Shown: positions 1 to 5,356, numbered from the stretch's first letter. The stretch: DNA of 11,908 bases from an uncultured Selenomonadales bacterium (GCA_937877655.1 CALFJC010000149.1:1-11908), one strand, 5' to 3'. Made by a program: numbers and translations. The notes: generated by a model not told the origin, from the sequence alone.

Positions 1-34
1 AGTTTTGGACGCGACAGAGGATCGGGGGCGATAG
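1..34 (+). CDS. 3' end of an upstream micro-gene copy (partial)
   Basis: The first 34 bases read as the last ten codons of a small protein (VLDATEDRGR) followed by TAG. They are identical at the nucleotide level to the end of the next complete copy at 146-179. One base separates the stop from the next ATG at 36. This is therefore the tail of a further tandem copy whose start lies outside the window. I do not recognise the family. Only the repeat relationship supports calling it coding. Confidence 0.5.
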   Translation, partial: VLDATEDRGR

Positions 35-35
35 A

Positions 36-179
36 ATGTCGAATCGAACCGATAAGAAGTGGCGTAATGGCATTTTCGACGCGGGAAAATATGTCGAGGC
101 AGATGGGCGACGCCCGATAAGTGAAGTCACGGCAGAGCTTATAAAAGTTTTGGACGCGACAGAGGATCGGGGGCGATAG
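36..179 (+). CDS. Tandem micro-gene, 47 aa, unknown function
   Basis: This open frame runs from ATG 36 to TAG 177-179 and encodes 47 residues starting MSNRTDKKWRNGIFDAGKYV. A run of G at 24-28, seven bases before the ATG, is a weak ribosome binding site. The gene lies in a 145-nt tandem unit, made of 144 nt of ORF plus one linker base, so each copy sits one frame away from the previous one and a TAGAATG junction could couple termination to re-initiation. Compared with the next copy, differences within the aligned codons are substitutions without indels and several are synonymous (AAG/AAA, GAA/GAG, GTC/GTA, TTG/TTA), which favours translation. The protein has no signal peptide, membrane segment or motif that I recognise, so no function is proposed. 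Confidence 0.55.
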   Translation: MSNRTDKKWRNGIFDAGKYVEADGRRPISEVTAELIKVLDATEDRGR

Positions 180-180
180 A

Positions 181-372
181 ATGTCGAATCGAACCGATAA
201 AAAGGCGCGGCTTGGCGTTTTCGACGCGGGAAAATATGCTGAGGCAGATGGGCGATGCCCGATAGCGGAGGTAACGGCTGCGCTGACAGAAATTTTAAGC
301 GCGGAATTGGATTGTCTTGGAAAAAACTCTTTGACGAAGAGAGTTTTAAATGGCTTGGGAGTAGCGGGGTGA
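181..372 (+). CDS. Tandem micro-gene, 63 aa, diverged copy next to infA
   Basis: This is a paralogue of the preceding micro-gene. Both begin MSNRTDKK and share FDAGKY, EADGR, PI and EVTA in register. It then diverges after about residue 38 and has a longer, different tail rich in Leu, Lys and Gly, giving 63 aa against 47. The stop TGA (370-372) corresponds to a CGA codon in the sister copy and is followed by the TAG that ends the sister copy, so its ancestor probably stopped one codon later. The infA ATG begins four bases after its stop, so translational coupling to infA is plausible. In Firmicutes this place usually holds map or a small KOW-domain gene; this protein does not look like either. 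Function is unknown. Confidence 0.55.
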   Translation: MSNRTDKKARLGVFDAGKYAEADGRCPIAEVTAALTEILSAELDCLGKNSLTKRVLNGLGVAG

Positions 373-376
373 TAGA

Positions 377-595
377 ATGTCGAAGCAAGACGTAATCGAA
401 GTAGAAGGCAAAGTCCTCGAAGCCTTACCGAACGCGATGTTCCAAGTCGAGCTTGAGAACGGTCACAAGGTTTTGGCGCACGTTTCCGGCAAAATCCGCA
501 TGAACTTCATCCGCATTCTCCCCGGCGACAAAGTTACGATCGAATTGACTCCTTACGACTTGACCCGCGGAAGAATTACATATCGCTTTAAATAA
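377..595 (+). CDS. infA: Translation initiation factor IF-1
   Basis: IF-1 binds the A site of the 30S subunit and helps IF-2 and IF-3 select initiator tRNA. The 72-residue protein is the standard length and a single S1-like OB fold. Family signatures are visible: IEVEGKVLEALPNAMFQVEL near the N-terminus, VLAHVSGKIRMNFIRILPGD in the middle, and the ending YDLTRGRITYRFK. The ATG has only a weak G-rich ribosome binding site (366-369), which is also the end of the upstream micro-gene. Unlike the usual compact operon, infA is followed by a terminator-like hairpin and a 222-nt gap before rpmJ. Confidence 0.97.
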   Translation: MSKQDVIEVEGKVLEALPNAMFQVELENGHKVLAHVSGKIRMNFIRILPGDKVTIELTPYDLTRGRITYRFK

Positions 596-620
596 TTTTT
601 TCCTCTCAAAGTCGAGAGAT

Positions 621-656
621 AAATTTTTCGGCTGACAAGTCGAGAAATTTTTTTTT
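621..656 (+). terminator. Rho-independent terminator-like hairpin after infA
   Basis: Bases 624-633 pair with 638-647 around a GACA loop: ten pairs, two of them G-U. The helix can extend three A-T pairs down to 621/650. A run of nine T (648-656) follows. The stem has only three G-C pairs, so termination may be partial. A weaker 5-bp hairpin (603-618) precedes it. Its place between infA and the promoter for rpmJ suggests that transcription of the operon is reset here. Confidence 0.6.
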
Positions 657-684
657 GCGCCAAAACAGAACTTGAAAAAAATAC

Positions 685-713
685 TTGCAAAAAAAAATCT
701 CTTCGCTTAAAAT
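685..713 (+). promoter_or_regulatory. Candidate sigma-A promoter for rpmJ-rpsM
   Basis: TTGCAA (685-690), a 17-nt spacer and TAAAAT (708-713) match the -35/-10 consensus at five positions each. Initiation near 720 would give a leader of about 98 nt before rpmJ. The promoter lies just after the infA terminator. The spacer is A-rich, so chance resemblance is possible. Confidence 0.5.
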
Positions 714-734
714 ATCTAAACGTGTTGACAGCAG

Positions 735-775
735 GGCATGTTTCGCGATTGAAAAATTTGTTCGCGGGGCATGTC
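735..775 (+). promoter_or_regulatory. Structured leader hairpin upstream of rpmJ
   Basis: The two arms 735-747 and 763-775 can form a 13-pair helix (CATGTTTCGCG against CGCGGGGCATG plus two outer pairs) with four G-U pairs. The loop is 15 nt. G-U pairs make the structure better in + strand RNA than on the other strand. Loop bases 753-759 are exactly complementary to 792-798, only three bases before the rpmJ Shine-Dalgarno (802-808), so a pseudoknot that hides the site can be drawn. It may be a ribosomal-protein autoregulatory leader; this is inference. Confidence 0.35.
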
Positions 776-817
776 GGACAATACGAACGGAAAATTTTGT
801 TGAGGAGGCGGATAATT

Positions 818-931
818 ATGAAAGTCAGACCGTCAGTCAAGAAAATGTGCGACAAGTGCAAAATTATCAAGCGCAAAGGTCGCGTCATGGTTATTTGCGA
901 AAATCCCAAGCACAAACAGCGTCAGGGATAA
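818..931 (+). CDS. rpmJ: 50S ribosomal protein L36
   Basis: L36 is the smallest large-subunit protein. The 37-residue product begins MKVRPSVKKMCDKCKIIKRK and keeps the zinc ribbon ligands C11, C14, C27 and H32, so it is the zinc-binding form. The ATG at 818 is chosen because it gives the exact family length and has GAGGAGG at 802-808; an upstream in-frame start at 722 would add 32 unrelated residues. rpsM follows after 26 nt. Confidence 0.96.
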   Translation: MKVRPSVKKMCDKCKIIKRKGRVMVICENPKHKQRQG

Positions 932-957
932 AACTTTTTTAAGGAGGTGAAAAACTT

Positions 958-1332
958 ATGGCACGTATAGCCGGTGTAGATTTGCCACGTGACAAGAGAA
1001 TCGAATATGCATTGACTTACATTTTCGGAATCGGGCTCCCCACTTCGCAGAAAATCCTTGCGATGACGGGCGTTAATCCCGACACTCGCACAAAGGATCT
1101 CACGGATGACGAGGTTGTCAAACTTCGTGATGCCATCGATCACAATTTCGTTGTGGAGGGCGACCTTCGCCGCGATATTCAGATGGACATCAAGCGACTC
1201 ATTGATATTGGCTGCTATCGCGGACGCCGTCACCGTCTCGGTCTTCCTGTTCGCGGACAGAACACCAAAAACAACGCTCGGACTCGCAAGGGTCCCAAAA
1301 AACTCGTCCAAGGCGGCAAGAAGAAAGATTAA
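958..1332 (+). CDS. rpsM: 30S ribosomal protein S13
   Basis: S13 sits in the head of the 30S subunit and contacts the P-site tRNA and the B1 bridges. The 124-residue protein starts MARIAGVDLPRDKRIEYALT, has the helical middle domain with the IFGIGLPTSQKIL segment (22-34), and ends in the basic tail RGRRHRLGLPVRGQNTKNNA followed by RTRKG that is typical of the family. A perfect AAGGAGGTGA (941-950) lies seven bases before the ATG. The next gene, rpsK, is normally only some tens of bases away, but here it is 469 nt downstream across repeat DNA. Confidence 0.97.
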   Translation: MARIAGVDLPRDKRIEYALTYIFGIGLPTSQKILAMTGVNPDTRTKDLTDDEVVKLRDAIDHNFVVEGDLRRDIQMDIKRLIDIGCYRGRRHRLGLPVRGQNTKNNARTRKGPKKLVQGGKKKD

Positions 1333-1364
1333 TCGGGCGGTATTTATGTCGTGTTGAAAAATTT

Positions 1365-1493
1365 CCCCCGCTTTTAGAAAGTGTGGGTTCGCCGAAACGC
1401 TATCGCGAACTTCGATTGAGTTTAAAATTAATTTTTATGTATTGAACCTACTTTTTCTTTGCTTGTCCAAAGAAAAAGTAGCAAAAAGAAAAG
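1365..1493 (+). repeat. Dispersed palindromic repeat, copy 1
   Basis: This element of about 129 bp matches 5220-5348. The last 78 bp (from TTGAG at 1416) are nearly identical between copies and the first part is more diverged. It contains a perfect 14-bp inverted repeat, CTACTTTTTCTTTG at 1448-1461 and its complement at 1468-1481, around a loop that differs between copies (CTTGTC here). A second, imperfect hairpin (1365-1374 with 1378-1387) lies at its left end; copy 2 has one in the same place. There is no transposase inside. It sits between rpsM and rpsK. Confidence 0.8.
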
Positions 1494-1560
1494 ACCCCTC
1501 GCGGGGGCGTAAAAATTTTTTCCTCAATACAGGTTTCAGAATGCCGCAGTCTGGTGTTCG

Positions 1561-1590
1561 CCGCGGTATTTGCTTCACGCAAATGCGCGG
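1561..1590 (+). repeat. Hairpin in the rpsM-rpsK gap
   Basis: Bases 1561-1573 pair with 1579-1590 (12 pairs, one bulged G at 1566, one G-U) around the loop TTCAC. It immediately precedes the next, stronger hairpin. No T run follows, so it is not a simple terminator. A shorter GC hairpin, CCCC 1495-1498 with GGGG 1503-1506, lies upstream. Confidence 0.5.
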
Positions 1591-1592
1591 CG

Positions 1593-1616
1593 CGCCCGCC
1601 CATCCTTGGGCGGGCG
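1593..1616 (+). repeat. 24-nt hairpin, GC-rich copy (10-bp stem, TCCT loop)
   Basis: CGCCCGCCCA (1593-1602) and TGGGCGGGCG (1607-1616) pair perfectly around TCCT. The sequence and its right flank (GTACATT) recur at 1700-1728 and the same 10-4-10 geometry recurs at 5390-5413. It is part of the repeat-rich insertion between rpsM and rpsK. Confidence 0.65.
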
Positions 1617-1699
1617 TACATTGGTAACTATGTCGGTTGAACTTCGCAAAACCTTTATCGTTGCGATGATTGATTTTAAGTTATCGAAGAATTGGAGCG

Positions 1700-1723
1700 C
1701 GATTGCCCATCCTTGGGTGGTCG
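1700..1723 (+). repeat. 24-nt hairpin, diverged copy with G-U pairs
   Basis: CGATTGCCCA (1700-1709) and TGGGTGGTCG (1714-1723) pair at all ten positions in + strand RNA, three of them G-U, around TCCT. Relative to 1593-1616 one C-G pair has become A-U by a double change and three others have become wobble pairs. The flank TCGTACATTA resembles the flank of the first copy. The remaining DNA up to rpsK shows no gene. Confidence 0.55.
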
Positions 1724-1801
1724 TACATTAGCAAATCTCTCGGTCGAAATTAAAAATTTTTCAACATGTACAAATATCGTTCAAAGAAGGAGGCTAAACA
1801 G

Positions 1802-2194
1802 GTGGCAACTAAAAGAACAGTCCGCGCCAAGAAAAAAGTTCGCAAGAATATAGAATACGGCGTGGCGCATATCAGCTCCACGTTTAATAATACGATTGTC
1901 ACGCTCACCGACAAAAGCGGTAATGCTATTTCATGGGCATCTGCCGGCGGGCTCGGTTTCAGAGGCTCGCGTAAATCAACTCCCTTCGCCGCGCAGATGG
2001 CGGCTGAAACTGCGGCTAAAGCGGCTATGGAACACGGTTTGAAACAAATCGAAGTTTACGTTAAAGGCCCCGGCGCAGGGCGTGAAGCGGCTATTCGCTC
2101 GCTCCAAGCTACCGGGCTTGAAGTCAACATGATTAAAGACGTGACGCCCATTCCCCATAACGGATGCCGTCCGCCCAAACGTCGCAGAGTTTAA
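1802..2194 (+). CDS. rpsK: 30S ribosomal protein S11
   Basis: S11 lies on the platform of the 30S subunit and helps shape the E-site/P-site mRNA path. The 130-residue protein has the basic N-terminus KKKVRKNIEYGVAHISSTFN (10-29), NTIVTLTDKSGNAISWASAG, the VKGPGAGREAAIR segment (88-100) and the classic end DVTPIPHNGCRPPKRRRV. I place the start at GTG 1802, not at the in-frame ATG 1766, because AAGGAGG (1787-1793) lies eight bases before the GTG and would be inside the gene otherwise, and because the shorter form fits the family. rpsD begins 15 bases downstream. Confidence 0.96.
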   Translation: MATKRTVRAKKKVRKNIEYGVAHISSTFNNTIVTLTDKSGNAISWASAGGLGFRGSRKSTPFAAQMAAETAAKAAMEHGLKQIEVYVKGPGAGREAAIRSLQATGLEVNMIKDVTPIPHNGCRPPKRRRV

Positions 2195-2209
2195 TTTGGA
2201 GGTGCAAAT

Positions 2210-2815
2210 ATGGCAATCGATAGAACTCCCGCTTTAAAACGCTGCCGCGCACTCGGAATTGAACAGGCGGTTATCGGTCGTTCGCGCAAGATCAATGATA
2301 AAAAACATCAGCAACAACGCGCCAACCGCAAAGTCAGCGAGTACGGGCTCCAGCTTAAAGAAAAACAAAAAGCTAAATTTATCTATGGCGTCCTTGAACG
2401 TCAGTTCAGAAATTATTACGAAAAGGCTAAGAAAATGCCCGGCGTTACAGGCGAAAATCTTTTGATTCTTCTTGAACGCCGCATTGACAACGTAGTTTTC
2501 CGCATGGGCTTTGCAAATACTCGCCGTCAAGCGCGTCAATTCGTCTGCCACGGGCATATTACCGTCAACGGCAAGCGCGTAGATATTCCTTCCGCTCTCG
2601 TCAAAGTCGGCGATGTCGTCGAAGTCTGCGAGAAAAGCCAAGCCAAAGAAGTTTTCAAGGCGATTAAAGAAGTCAACAACGCTTTGAGTGCTCCGCCTTG
2701 GCTCGATTCCAATCAAGCGAATCTTAAAGGCTCCGTCACTCGTTTTCCGACTCGCGAAGATTTAAGCGACATTCCCGTCAATGAACAGTCTATCATTGAG
2801 TTGTACTCCAGATAA
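2210..2815 (+). CDS. rpsD: 30S ribosomal protein S4
   Basis: S4 binds 16S rRNA early and nucleates 30S assembly; in several bacteria it also represses its own operon. The 201-residue protein begins MAIDRTPALKRCRALGIEQA and has only one cysteine in the N-terminal domain (C12), so it is the zinc-free form. SEYGLQLKEKQKAKFIYGVL (43-62) belongs to the N-terminal domain and the S4 RNA-binding domain spans about 91-155, with RIDNVVFRMGFANTRRQARQ and HGHITVNGKRVDIPS. A GGAGGTG precedes the ATG by a normal distance. The stop is embedded in a direct repeat, GATAATCC twice (2811-2826). Confidence 0.96.
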   Translation: MAIDRTPALKRCRALGIEQAVIGRSRKINDKKHQQQRANRKVSEYGLQLKEKQKAKFIYGVLERQFRNYYEKAKKMPGVTGENLLILLERRIDNVVFRMGFANTRRQARQFVCHGHITVNGKRVDIPSALVKVGDVVEVCEKSQAKEVFKAIKEVNNALSAPPWLDSNQANLKGSVTRFPTREDLSDIPVNEQSIIELYSR

Positions 2816-2857
2816 TCCGATAATCCCGACAGTTTTTCTGTGAAAGGAGCGGATTTC

Positions 2858-3967
2858 TTGAATATCGAAAATGAAAAGAATGAAAATCAGAAGCCGCCGA
2901 AGATTGAATTGGTTGAAGTCAGCGACGACGGAAATTACGGGAAATTTATTTGCGAACCGCTCGGACGCGGTTACGGAATAACGCTCGGAAACAGTCTTCG
3001 TCGTATGCTTCTTTCCTCTTTGGAAGGCGCGGCTGTCACGTCGATTAGGATTGACGGAGTACTTCATGAATTTTCGACGATACCCGGCGTCCGCGAAGAC
3101 GTGACAAATATTGTTCTCAATATCAAACAGCTTTGCTTGAAAATCGACGAAGATCCGAATCAGCAATATCAACCTTTCGCGCAGGTTTCAGCCACTCCGC
3201 CGAGAACTTACACTCTCCGCATTGACGTTGACGTTCCCGAAGAGATTAAGGACGGTTTCCATAAACCGGGCGAACGCCGCGAAGTCACAGCCGCCGACAT
3301 TGAATGCGACGCCAGCATTGATATTTTGAATCCCGATCTGCATATTGCTTGGCTCAATGAAACTGCCAAGCTCAAAATCGAAATGACGGCTCGCACGGGA
3401 CGCGGCTACGATGTGGCGGAGAAAAATAAAAATCCCGATGACATTATCGGCACAATCCCGATTGATTCAATTTTTTCGCCCGTGTTGCGCGTCAATTACG
3501 AAGTGACTGATACTCGCGTAGGCAATGAAATGGACTTCGATAAATTGATGTTGGAAGTTTGGACGGACGGTACACTCGGTCCCGAAGAGGCGGTTTCAAA
3601 GGCGGCGGCAATTTTAATCGCGCACATGAAACTTTTCCAGAACATGGATAATATTTCGGTTGAAGAAGTTCACGAAGAACCCGAAGTCATTGTCAAAGAG
3701 ACCGATGACGATACGTCGATAACTCTGGACAAAAATCTTGCCAAGCCCATTGAGGAATTGGAATTGTCAGTGCGCTCGACAAATTGTTTGAAGAGAGCAG
3801 GTATACACATTGTGGCAGATCTCGCCGACAAAACGGAAGAAGAAATGATGAAGGTTCGCAATCTCGGTCGCAAATCTTTTGAAGAAATTAAGCAGACGAT
3901 GGAGCAACTCGGCGTTTCGTTTAAACCCGAACCGAACACGGGCACTGTTCCCTACATGGAAGAATAA
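2858..3967 (+). CDS. rpoA: DNA-directed RNA polymerase subunit alpha
   Basis: Alpha dimerises to start RNA polymerase assembly, and its C-terminal domain binds UP elements and activators. TTG 2858 is chosen over an in-frame GTG at 2840 because AAAGGAG (2843-2849) is eight bases before the TTG. This gives 369 aa. The N-terminal domain shows YGKFICEPLGRGYGITLGNS (27-46) with LRRMLLSSLEG following, and HEFSTIPGVREDVT (70-83). The C-terminal domain covers about 296-352, including SVRSTNCLKRAGIH (304-317, R306 being the equivalent of E. coli R265) and VRNLGRKSFEEIK. The protein is about 50 residues longer than usual Firmicute alpha subunits, mainly from an insertion at about 97-140 and a longer acidic linker before the C-terminal domain. 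Confidence 0.97.
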   Translation: MNIENEKNENQKPPKIELVEVSDDGNYGKFICEPLGRGYGITLGNSLRRMLLSSLEGAAVTSIRIDGVLHEFSTIPGVREDVTNIVLNIKQLCLKIDEDPNQQYQPFAQVSATPPRTYTLRIDVDVPEEIKDGFHKPGERREVTAADIECDASIDILNPDLHIAWLNETAKLKIEMTARTGRGYDVAEKNKNPDDIIGTIPIDSIFSPVLRVNYEVTDTRVGNEMDFDKLMLEVWTDGTLGPEEAVSKAAAILIAHMKLFQNMDNISVEEVHEEPEVIVKETDDDTSITLDKNLAKPIEELELSVRSTNCLKRAGIHIVADLADKTEEEMMKVRNLGRKSFEEIKQTMEQLGVSFKPEPNTGTVPYMEE

Positions 3968-3991
3968 ATTTGGCAGGAAGGAGGAAATTTG

Positions 3992-4330
3992 ATGAGCTAC
4001 AGAAAACTTGGCAGGAATTCCGGCGCACGCAAGGCATTGTTCAGAAGTTTGCTCGGCGCGTTTTTCAAGTACGGAAGAATTGAGACTACCGAAGCGCGGG
4101 CTAAGGAACTTCGCAAATTCGCGGAAAAAGTTGTTACACTCGCCAAAAACGGAGATCTCAGCGCACGCCGTCAAGCTATAAATCTCGTCGCGGATGTCGG
4201 CGTTGTTCATAAAATTTTTGAAGAGCTTCCCGAAAAGTACAAAGAACGTGCGGGCGGCTACACCAGAATTTTGAAACTTGCTCCCCGCCGCGGAGATGCC
4301 GCGCCTATGGTTTTGATTGAACTGGTTTAA
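3992..4330 (+). CDS. rplQ: 50S ribosomal protein L17
   Basis: L17 is a large-subunit protein near the exit tunnel. The 112-residue product starts MSYRKLGRNSGARKALFRSL and ends GGYTRILKLAPRRGDAAPMV followed by LIELV, both family hallmarks. ATG 3992 is preferred to the adjoining TTG 3989 because AAGGAGG (3978-3984) then has a seven-base spacing. It is the last gene of the ribosomal operon and is followed by a strong terminator. Confidence 0.97.
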   Translation: MSYRKLGRNSGARKALFRSLLGAFFKYGRIETTEARAKELRKFAEKVVTLAKNGDLSARRQAINLVADVGVVHKIFEELPEKYKERAGGYTRILKLAPRRGDAAPMVLIELV

Positions 4331-4351
4331 AATTTTCTTGACAATAAAAAG

Positions 4352-4386
4352 ATGCTGTCCGATATTTTTTCGGGGAGCATTTTTTT
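4352..4386 (+). terminator. Rho-independent terminator after rplQ
   Basis: ATGCTGTCCGA (4352-4362) pairs with TCGGGGAGCAT (4370-4380) with one mismatch and one G-U pair around a 7-nt T-rich loop, and the stem runs straight into a T tract ending at 4386. It closes the ribosomal-protein operon. Confidence 0.88.
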
Positions 4387-4394
4387 ATGCAATA

Positions 4395-4403
4395 TGATAT
4401 AAT
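4395..4403 (+). promoter_or_regulatory. Extended -10 promoter of the FHA gene
   Basis: TGATATAAT is a perfect -10 hexamer (4398-4403) with the TG of an extended -10. There is no good -35 at 17 nt, where the terminator stem lies. Initiation near 4410 would leave a leader of about 24 nt before the TTG start, with AAGGAGG inside it. Confidence 0.65.
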
Positions 4404-4433
4404 GCTGAAGAAAATTTCAAGGAGGCGATAAAC

Positions 4434-5204
4434 TTGAATCCGGCAAGCCTTATAATCGGACAGCTGGCAAATTTTTTTCAGCGGCGCAACGAAGTTGAAC
4501 CCGAAGAACTCATAAGGGCACTTGAACGCGAAGTCTCCAAAAAAAAGAACAAAGATAAACTCGTTCCGAATTCCTACACGATTTATCTTTGCGAAGATGA
4601 TTGTCACAGACTCAGCGCGGCGCGATTGATCAAAGCTCTGCATGAGGCGGTTGAACGAAAAGTTATTCGCGAAAATTGTTTCATGGACGGTAAACTTTCC
4701 GTCAAGATTAAAAAGATGTCGGCGGAGGATAATCCAATCGTCATAGAATCTGAATACATTAACTCCGATGAATCGGAAGCTGATACCATTGATCTTGAAA
4801 ACGACGTTTTGTCGCATACGCTGATTGAAGATTTAAATTCAAACGACAACGACAACACGATTATTGCCGACAAGACGCGAATTATTAAATCCATGCGCAC
4901 TTCGCCGACGCGCAAAATCGAATACAACCTTGCAATTATTACAGATTTTAAGACGGCGGAAGTTGTTTGCGGCGAAAGACAAATTTATCTCGGTCGCAAA
5001 TCGACGAACGATTTTGTTTTGGAAGATGACAGCGTTTCAAGAATTCACGCTTATATTTCCTACGAACGCCACAGACACATTTTGCACGACGCGGGCAGTC
5101 TCAACGGAACGCTTGTCAATAAAAAGCCGATAAGCAGTTGCGAACTCAAAGACGGCGACAAAATTTTAATCGGCAGTACAATGTTGACTTACAAAGTTTT
5201 ATAA
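4434..5204 (+). CDS. FHA-domain protein with FhaA-type N-terminal domain
   Basis: The 256-residue cytoplasmic protein starts at TTG 4434, eight bases after AAGGAGG (4419-4425). Residues 1 to about 95 resemble the DUF3662/FhaA N-terminal domain (IRALEREVSKK, VPNSYTIYL). Residues 96-160 are a very acidic, low-complexity linker with Thr in acidic settings (DTIDLEND, HTLIEDL, NDNTII). Residues 165-256 form an FHA domain with the phosphothreonine-binding residues in place: GR at 187-188, SVSRIH (200-205) and NGT at 224-226. FHA domains bind phosphothreonine; in related Gram-positive genomes such proteins often work with PASTA-type kinases on cell-wall synthesis, but no kinase, phosphatase, FtsW or PBP gene lies next to it here. 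The partner is therefore unknown. Confidence is high for the FHA fold and moderate for the N-terminal domain. Confidence 0.88.
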   Translation: MNPASLIIGQLANFFQRRNEVEPEELIRALEREVSKKKNKDKLVPNSYTIYLCEDDCHRLSAARLIKALHEAVERKVIRENCFMDGKLSVKIKKMSAEDNPIVIESEYINSDESEADTIDLENDVLSHTLIEDLNSNDNDNTIIADKTRIIKSMRTSPTRKIEYNLAIITDFKTAEVVCGERQIYLGRKSTNDFVLEDDSVSRIHAYISYERHRHILHDAGSLNGTLVNKKPISSCELKDGDKILIGSTMLTYKVL

Positions 5205-5219
5205 AAAAAGGAAGGTTAT

Positions 5220-5348
5220 CCCCTTTTTTCAAAAGTGGATTCGCAAAACCATCTCGGCTACTCCTTCGGTTGAGTTTCAAAATAATTTTTATGTGTTGAA
5301 CCTACTTTTTCTTTGCTGCGCCCAAAGAAAAAGTAGCAAAAAGAAAAG
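5220..5348 (+). repeat. Dispersed palindromic repeat, copy 2
   Basis: This is the second copy of the 129-bp element at 1365-1493. The perfect 14-bp inverted repeat is at 5302-5315 and 5323-5336; the loop is CTGCGCC instead of CTTGTC. The left-end hairpin (5221-5228 with 5232-5239) has different sequence but the same position. It begins 15 nt after the FHA stop codon. Sequences to the right of the shared end (AAAAGAAAAG region) differ, apart from the type of hairpin they carry. Confidence 0.8.
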
Positions 5349-5356
5349 GCGTTTGA

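Noticed and set aside
1..200. Tandem repeat as a possible CRISPR array
   Set aside because: The unit is 145 nt and protein-like throughout, with no short repeat/spacer alternation and no cas genes.
725..753. TTGACA at 725-730 as a -35 for rpmJ
   Set aside because: At 17 nt spacing the -10 would be ATTGAA, a poor match; 685-713 is much better. The TTGACA also lies in the predicted leader.
1442..1627. Open frame of 61 codons in the rpsM-rpsK gap
   Set aside because: It is generated by the dispersed repeat and its hairpins; the protein is low-complexity and has no ribosome binding site.
2816..2842. ACAG-TTTTT-CTGT hairpin after rpsD as a terminator
   Set aside because: The stem is only four pairs and no T tract follows; it precedes the rpoA ribosome binding site directly.
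4338..4366. TTGACA with GATATT 17 nt downstream, before the FHA gene
   Set aside because: The -10 is weak and the start would fall inside the rplQ terminator; the TGATATAAT at 4395-4403 is better placed.
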